Below are positions 7,003 to 11,505 of a stretch of 11,505 nucleotides of DNA, piece by piece; the stretch's first letter is position 1; each line of letters begins with the position of its first letter. The translations under genes and the position numbers were made by a program. The notes under the pieces were generated by a model. That model saw only the letters and a list, made by a program, of their open reading frames with translations. It was not told the origin of the DNA and searched no databases. Origin of the DNA: Blastocatellia bacterium (GTDB lineage: Bacteria > Acidobacteriota > Blastocatellia > Pyrinomonadales > Pyrinomonadaceae); the NCBI GenBank assembly GCA_003175865.1, contig PSRF01000028.1:1-11505 (forward strand), written 5' to 3'.

Positions 7003-10000
7003 ATGTCCGTCGGGTACCAACTAAAATCTATCCTCGGCATCTCAGCACTAGTCAGTTTCTATGGTATTGCCAGCCTCCTCGTAATCTTTCTTGGTCCGTC
7101 CGTCGGTATACCTTACCTGTGGGAAATCATCATTATTGCGCTCTTGCTTCTTACGTGGCCTTTTGCAGTTCTGATTATTTACTCTCGAAAGCGTAGAGCG
7201 CGCAAACGTGAGTTGGCCCAATCCGCTGCAGCTGAGAGTTCGCCACAAACCCCTGTAAAAGCGAGCGGCGCACCAAAGCGCATTCACGAAGAGTTGTCGC
7301 GCGCCGCGGAAGAAGCCGTGCAGTGGTTACGAAGCTCAAGGCTGAGTGATTCTAAGTCTGGCAATGCCGTATACGCTTTACCGTGGTTCGTCGTAAGTGG
7401 ACCACTCGCAAGTGGAAAGACTTCACTAGCACTATCCTGTGGTCTGGATTTCCAAACCTTACCCAGCCAACGTCGTGCTGAAATGCGCATTGTGAGACCA
7501 ACTCGCCATTGCGACTGGAGGATCACCGAAGCGGCGGTGCTGCTTGACTCCGCAGGACGATATCAGGGCGATGGTCCCGCCCGCGAAGAGTGGCTGGCGC
7601 TAAATGAGACCTTAAAAAAATATCGTCAGGGTCGGGCTCTGGATGGCTTTCTGATCGTGATCGATGCTCCACAAATAATTCAATTAGGTGAGACTGAGAT
7701 CGAGCAACTAGCAAAAACATTACGAGCACGTCTCGACGAAACCATTCAAATAGTTCGCGCACGTTTTCCAGCTTATCTGGTCTTTACACACGTCGATGAG
7801 CTTTCAGGTTTTGCAGAGTTCTTTAATGACGGGAAGAGTGCGGGCGAGGTTTGGGGTGCGACGATTCCGTTGGAGAAGTCAGCAAACGCACATGCACTAT
7901 TTGATCTCGAGTTTGACCAACTCTATGAATCGCTGGTCAGACGCCGACTCCTCCGCCTTTCAGTGTCTGCTAAGCCCGGAACACAGCTCAAAATCTTTGA
8001 TTTCCCACACCGTTTCTCAGCAACTCGCGACAAGCTAGGTCTGTTTACGTCTGCTCTATTTCGCCCGAACCCGTTCAGTGAAAGTCCGTTGTTGCGTGGG
8101 TTCTACTTTACGGCAACGGTTCCCGGCAAACCACGTGACAAATCTGCTCAACCAGATGGAGAAGAAAGAGGCCCCGAAGCGGTCGGTAGAAGTTTTTTTA
8201 TCGATCGTTTCTTCAAAGAAGTTGTTCTCCATGACAAAAATCTCGCGGCGTCATTTCAGGAAAGCCAGCAGAAGCCGGTGCCCACAAAAGGAATACTGCT
8301 AACGCTAGCCACAATCATTGTCTTGATTTTGTTGGCCTGCGCTGCAGTGTCATTTGTCGCGAACAGAAAGTTCATTGCTGACGCAACAAAGGCCGGGGAG
8401 GATATGTACGCCAGCAATCAAGCGGACCATGGCAAAGACGTTTTGCAGAAGGATCCCACTGCGGCCAAGGTGGAGATCGAGAAAATGGAAGCCCTACGAC
8501 AGCAACTTGCCGTGATTGAGGCCGGTCCTCCTTGGTATATGCGATTTGGGCTTTACGGCGGCAACGATCTCAAGCCGAACTTAACCAACATATTTAACGA
8601 GGCTGTGGAACAGCGTTTTAGAAAACCGACAATCGGTTATTTGGAAAACGACTTGCGAAACTTCGTGGCAGATCGACCCTCAGCCGTCGTAACGCCAACC
8701 AGCTCGACGAGCGATCAACCGCAAGCACCAACACAGGATGATATTCTCGGCCGTCATTATGATTTGTTGAAGGCTTACCTCATGCTCTCGCAGCCCAGCA
8801 GAGTTGAGCCAACATTCTTGTCAAGCATGCTTGCTGATTACTGGAAGAAAACTGCACCTCTCGATAGCGAAAACTCCTCAATTCCGATTCTCGAGTTTTA
8901 TACCAGGGAATTGGTACGAGAGGATGCCCCAGCGATCCGTCTGGATGACAAGCTGGTATCCGACGTGAGGCAAAAACTAAAGGCATATCCTCCTGTCAAA
9001 CGCTTTTACAAACGCATCGTAACGGAAATCAATGCGAAGACGACTTCTTCCGCAGTGAGTCTGGATTCAATTCTGCAAGAAGGCGGCGGCGGCGGCGTAT
9101 TAGTCAGCACTTACACTGTGCCCGGAAGCTTTACTATCGACGGCTATCGTAATTACATGAAGTCGACAATTGAAAATTCTGGCGCAGAAATAAGTAAAGA
9201 TGATTGGGTAATGGGAGCGGATGCGAGTTCGAGTCAAACGCAGACGACTGACGCCAGCACTCTTCAGTCAAATTATTTAACAGACTATACAGATCAATGG
9301 CGCAAGTTCCTGCGAGGCATCAGTGTCAAACCCTTTAAAACAAGAGAGGAGGCGGCCGCAGCACTGAAAGTCTTGTCAGACACTAACTCACCAATGGACC
9401 GGGTAATGTTGGCAGTCGCCAAAAATACAAACCTGTCCAAGAAACCTGAGAGGGGCGGAATTTTGGGCTGGATAACAGGGTGGTTCAGTAGTAACAGCGA
9501 CGAAGGCGGTAAAACGACGGTAGTTGAAACCGAGTTTGGACCATTGTTTCAGTTCATCCCATCGGCGGAGAAGAAAGACTCACCAATGTCGCAATATCGA
9601 AGTGAGCTAAAGCGCCTCCATGACAAACTCCAGGAAGCGTCGGACACTGAATTTCAACAATCAACCCAGGCTACGTTAGCGGGTAAGGATGACTTTGGGT
9701 TGCGAAATGCCGAACAAGTTGTTGGAGGTCTGCTTGACGGATTCAAGACGCCAGCGGCGACCGATACCGCCACCTTATTGAAAAAGCCTCTCTTGAATGT
9801 CCGCTATTTCTTGTATGGCGGTGGCAACGACCTAAACGCTAAAATCTGGGCTGAACTGATCTATCCGAAGGCGCACGAGCTCGAATCGGGATATCCTTTC
9901 ACTGATTCGGGTGAGACACGCTTGACAGATCTCGTCAGATTTCTGAATCCAGTCGATGGTCAGTTTACACAGTTCTTCGACAAGAACCTGCCAGGCTCGT

Positions 10001-10503
10001 TTGAATATGTACAGGGACAATGGAAACTCAAGTCGTCAAGCCCGATTAGAGTCTCGTCCGAATTTGAGAGCTATGTAAACAATCTCTTAAAACTACGGGA
10101 AGCTCTGTTCCCAAACAAAGGACAGCAACCGCAGGTTGAATACGACTTAACTGTAAAATCAGACAGCTCCAGCGACGTTACAATTGAAATCGACGGAGTT
10201 TCGGCAAGCACAGGGCATCCGTCATCCCATTTCACCTGGCCGGCACGTTCAGGTTCGGTCGGTGCAACTATTACAGTTCTACAGAATGGAGCAACAACTC
10301 CACCGAAAACATTCCCTGGTACGTGGGGATTGTTTAAGATGATTGAAGCAGGCTCGAGAGGACTGGGTGGCGGTTCACAATTTGATCTCGCCTGGAACGT
10401 GGGAAACACGACGGTACGAGCAACACTGCGACCCGCCAGCACAAACAATCCATTCCAGCGTTCTTTGTTTAGGAACGTGCACGCGCCGCAGAATTTACAG
10501 TAA
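7003..10503 (+). CDS. tssM: Type VI secretion membrane protein TssM (IcmF family), with NTPase motifs
   Basis: TssM is the large inner-membrane subunit that spans the periplasm and, with TssL and usually TssJ, forms the T6SS membrane complex. This protein has 1166 residues, typical for the family. Two membrane segments lie at about 11-32 and 38-60 and a third at about 430-452, leaving a cytoplasmic loop (61-429) and a large periplasmic part. The loop has a Walker A motif GPLASGKTS (133-141), a Walker B-like LLDSAGRY (D182) and FTHVD (262-265), where many relatives read TKxD. The periplasmic part shows family-like segments: WYMRFGLYGGNDL, VPGSFTIDGYRNY, and near the end PGTWGLFKMIEAG, matching the usual GPWALFRL region. 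A run of five GGC codons (9082-9096) encodes five glycines before the VPGSFT segment. Tandem stops (TAA TAG) end the frame. A good ribosome binding site supports the start. Confidence 0.96.
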   Translation: MSVGYQLKSILGISALVSFYGIASLLVIFLGPSVGIPYLWEIIIIALLLLTWPFAVLIIYSRKRRARKRELAQSAAAESSPQTPVKASGAPKRIHEELSRAAEEAVQWLRSSRLSDSKSGNAVYALPWFVVSGPLASGKTSLALSCGLDFQTLPSQRRAEMRIVRPTRHCDWRITEAAVLLDSAGRYQGDGPAREEWLALNETLKKYRQGRALDGFLIVIDAPQIIQLGETEIEQLAKTLRARLDETIQIVRARFPAYLVFTHVDELSGFAEFFNDGKSAGEVWGATIPLEKSANAHALFDLEFDQLYESLVRRRLLRLSVSAKPGTQLKIFDFPHRFSATRDKLGLFTSALFRPNPFSESPLLRGFYFTATVPGKPRDKSAQPDGEERGPEAVGRSFFIDRFFKEVVLHDKNLAASFQESQQKPVPTKGILLTLATIIVLILLACAAVSFVANRKFIADATKAGEDMYASNQADHGKDVLQKDPTAAKVEIEKMEALRQQLAVIEAGPPWYMRFGLYGGNDLKPNLTNIFNEAVEQRFRKPTIGYLENDLRNFVADRPSAVVTPTSSTSDQPQAPTQDDILGRHYDLLKAYLMLSQPSRVEPTFLSSMLADYWKKTAPLDSENSSIPILEFYTRELVREDAPAIRLDDKLVSDVRQKLKAYPPVKRFYKRIVTEINAKTTSSAVSLDSILQEGGGGGVLVSTYTVPGSFTIDGYRNYMKSTIENSGAEISKDDWVMGADASSSQTQTTDASTLQSNYLTDYTDQWRKFLRGISVKPFKTREEAAAALKVLSDTNSPMDRVMLAVAKNTNLSKKPERGGILGWITGWFSSNSDEGGKTTVVETEFGPLFQFIPSAEKKDSPMSQYRSELKRLHDKLQEASDTEFQQSTQATLAGKDDFGLRNAEQVVGGLLDGFKTPAATDTATLLKKPLLNVRYFLYGGGNDLNAKIWAELIYPKAHELESGYPFTDSGETRLTDLVRFLNPVDGQFTQFFDKNLPGSFEYVQGQWKLKSSSPIRVSSEFESYVNNLLKLREALFPNKGQQPQVEYDLTVKSDSSSDVTIEIDGVSASTGHPSSHFTWPARSGSVGATITVLQNGATTPPKTFPGTWGLFKMIEAGSRGLGGGSQFDLAWNVGNTTVRATLRPASTNNPFQRSLFRNVHAPQNLQ

Positions 10504-10518
10504 TAGACCCGAGCTATT

Positions 10519-10523
10519 GGAGG
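10519..10523 (+). promoter_or_regulatory. Ribosome binding site of tagJ
   Basis: GGAGG lies 4 bases before the ATG at 10528, the strongest Shine-Dalgarno match in the window, though its spacing is short. Confidence 0.65.
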
Positions 10524-10527
10524 CGTC

Positions 10528-11343
10528 ATGAATGAAGCCAGAGATTTACTGGCGGCCGGCCATCTTAATGAAGCGATCGAATCTCTACTTGCGCACGTAA
10601 AGCAGAATCCTGGCGACGCACCCGGTCGCACTTTCTTGTTTGAGTTATCGTGCCTGTCAGGTGATTGGGAACGAGCTGAAAGACAGCTTGATGTGATTGG
10701 TCACCAAAGCACCCAGGCGCAGCTTGGCGTGATGGTTTATCGCGCGAACATAAACGCCGAGCGCGAACGTAAGCGGGTCTTTACTGAAGGAGTACAACCC
10801 CATTTTCTTCGAGAGCCACCGCCCTATGTTGATCTGCTTGTTGACGCTCTTCGACAGGTCCACGACGGTAAGTTTGCAGAAGCACGCGCTACCTTGGATA
10901 GAGCTGAAGAAGAACGTCCGGCGATTGTTGGGCAGATTGATGGAAAGCCGTTTCAGGATTTTCGCGACTATGACGACTTCACTGCCCCGGTTTTAGAACT
11001 AATCGTAAAGGACAAATACGTCTGGCTGCCGCTCGAACAGATTAAGAGCATGCAGATCACTCCACCTCGACAGTTACGCGACATGATTTGGGCCAGTGCG
11101 CGGATTGAAGCTCTGGATGGCACGATAGGAGAGGTATACATGCCATCACTTTATCCATTAACGACGGAGGCTTCGGATGATCAGGTGCGGCTTGGTCGTA
11201 TGACTGATTGGAAGAAATTGGGTGAAGACGTAGGCGCTGGAGTTGGGCTGCGTTTGTTCGTGGTTGATGGTGAAGAGCGAACAATGTTCGAGACATCGCC
11301 GGTTCAGTTCATAACCGGAAAAACCGAAGTCGCAAATTCTTAA
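10528..11343 (+). CDS. tagJ: Type VI secretion accessory protein TagJ (ImpE family)
   Basis: TagJ/ImpE proteins are cytoplasmic accessories of some T6SS types; the Pseudomonas member HsiE1 binds the sheath protein TssB. This 271-residue protein has the usual length and layout. An N-terminal helical repeat-like part opens with AGHLNEAIESLLAHVKQNPGD and RTFLFELSCLSGDWERAERQLDVI (34-57). The family core follows: YRANINAERERKRVFTEG (71-88), FLREPPPYVDLLVDAL, FQDFRDYDDFTAPVLELIV (142-160), WLPLEQI and PRQLRDMIWASARIEALDG. The YMPSLYP and DDQVRLGRMTDW (217-228) motifs come last. It starts 24 bases after tssM and ends 24 bases before tssA, so it is clearly within the operon. Its presence suggests this T6SS belongs to a class that carries TagJ; tssB should be nearby outside the window. 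Confidence 0.95.
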   Translation: MNEARDLLAAGHLNEAIESLLAHVKQNPGDAPGRTFLFELSCLSGDWERAERQLDVIGHQSTQAQLGVMVYRANINAERERKRVFTEGVQPHFLREPPPYVDLLVDALRQVHDGKFAEARATLDRAEEERPAIVGQIDGKPFQDFRDYDDFTAPVLELIVKDKYVWLPLEQIKSMQITPPRQLRDMIWASARIEALDGTIGEVYMPSLYPLTTEASDDQVRLGRMTDWKKLGEDVGAGVGLRLFVVDGEERTMFETSPVQFITGKTEVANS

Positions 11344-11367
11344 GTCTACCTAGAAAGAGAAGTTCAC

Positions 11368-11505
11368 ATGTCAGCAGTGATAGAGGCCAAACCAGCTGCT
11401 CCTGCCGCTGTTACTACACCGCCGCCAGTAATAGATCTGACCGCATTGCTTACGCCCATCTCAGTCGAGAAACCGGCGGGCGACACCCTGCAATATTCAG
11501 GCGTA
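11368..11505 (+). CDS. tssA: Type VI secretion protein TssA (ImpA N-terminal domain), 5' part only
   Basis: Only the first 46 codons are in the window and the frame is still open at the edge. After an Ala/Pro-rich start (MSAVIEAKPAAPAAVTTPPP) comes IDLTALLTPISVEKPAGDTLQYSG, which matches the ImpA_N signature (LL.PIS...P.G.DL.Y) of TssA. TssA proteins help start or cap the sheath and contact the baseplate. The class, set by the C-terminal domain, cannot be told from this fragment. It starts 24 bases after tagJ, with an AGAGAAG purine stretch just upstream as a plausible ribosome binding site. Confidence 0.88.
   Translation, partial: MSAVIEAKPAAPAAVTTPPPVIDLTALLTPISVEKPAGDTLQYSGV

Noticed and set aside
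8539..9837. Repeated LYGGN(D) words in TssM (about residue 518 and about 940) as an internal duplication
   Set aside because: The similarity does not extend beyond the short word and each lies in a different family-conserved region.
10071..10631. 186-codon minus-strand ORF over the end of tssM and start of tagJ
   Set aside because: It lies antisense to two well-recognised genes, has no recognisable domain, and its residue pattern looks like a shadow of the opposite strand.
6253..11388. Similar first residues of TssL (MSAVVEP) and TssA (MSAVIEA)
   Set aside because: Only about six residues in disordered N-termini with different codons; the proteins are otherwise unrelated.
1..11505. CRISPR arrays, tRNA/rRNA, insertion sequences, integration sites
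   Set aside because: No regularly spaced repeats, cloverleaf-like segments, transposase-like frames or paired terminal repeats were seen by eye.

Overview
The window carries part of a type VI secretion system (T6SS) locus, all on the + strand, with one uncertain minus-strand reading frame in a gap. Base composition is close to balanced. Ribosome binding sites are weak or absent at the first four genes and clear at tssM and tagJ. Together with the gene content this would fit a Gram-negative environmental bacterium, possibly Acidobacteriota, but that placement is a guess from style and rests on no marker gene.

Layout. Positions 1-134 hold what looks like the 3' end of an unidentified gene. Positions 269-4506 hold three tandem paralogues, spaced 13 and 7 bases apart. 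Each has an N-terminal FHA (phosphothreonine-binding) domain, one membrane segment, a low-complexity linker and a C-terminal domain related to lytic transglycosylases of the MltD type. Only the middle protein keeps the catalytic glutamate and the surrounding motifs. The first has lost them and gained a bacterial Ig-like domain, and the third is more eroded still. A 342-base gap follows, with a candidate sigma70-type promoter and a possible small minus-strand ORF. Positions 4849-11505 hold tssK, tssL, tssM, tagJ (impE) and the start of tssA, which runs off the window.

How it may work. TssL and TssM form the inner-membrane complex of the T6SS, TssK joins the baseplate to it, TagJ is an accessory that binds the sheath, and TssA helps baseplate and sheath assembly. 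The envelope-spanning complex must pass through peptidoglycan, and other T6SSs use a dedicated or recruited peptidoglycan hydrolase for this. Here the likely hydrolase is a membrane protein with a cytoplasmic FHA sensor, encoded beside the membrane-complex genes. Two catalytically degenerate sister proteins flank it and could act as wall-binding scaffolds or regulators. This trio is the most unusual thing in the window. No kinase or phosphatase, and none of TssB, C, D, E, F, G, H, I or J, lies inside it, so the rest of the cluster must be elsewhere, probably downstream of tssA.
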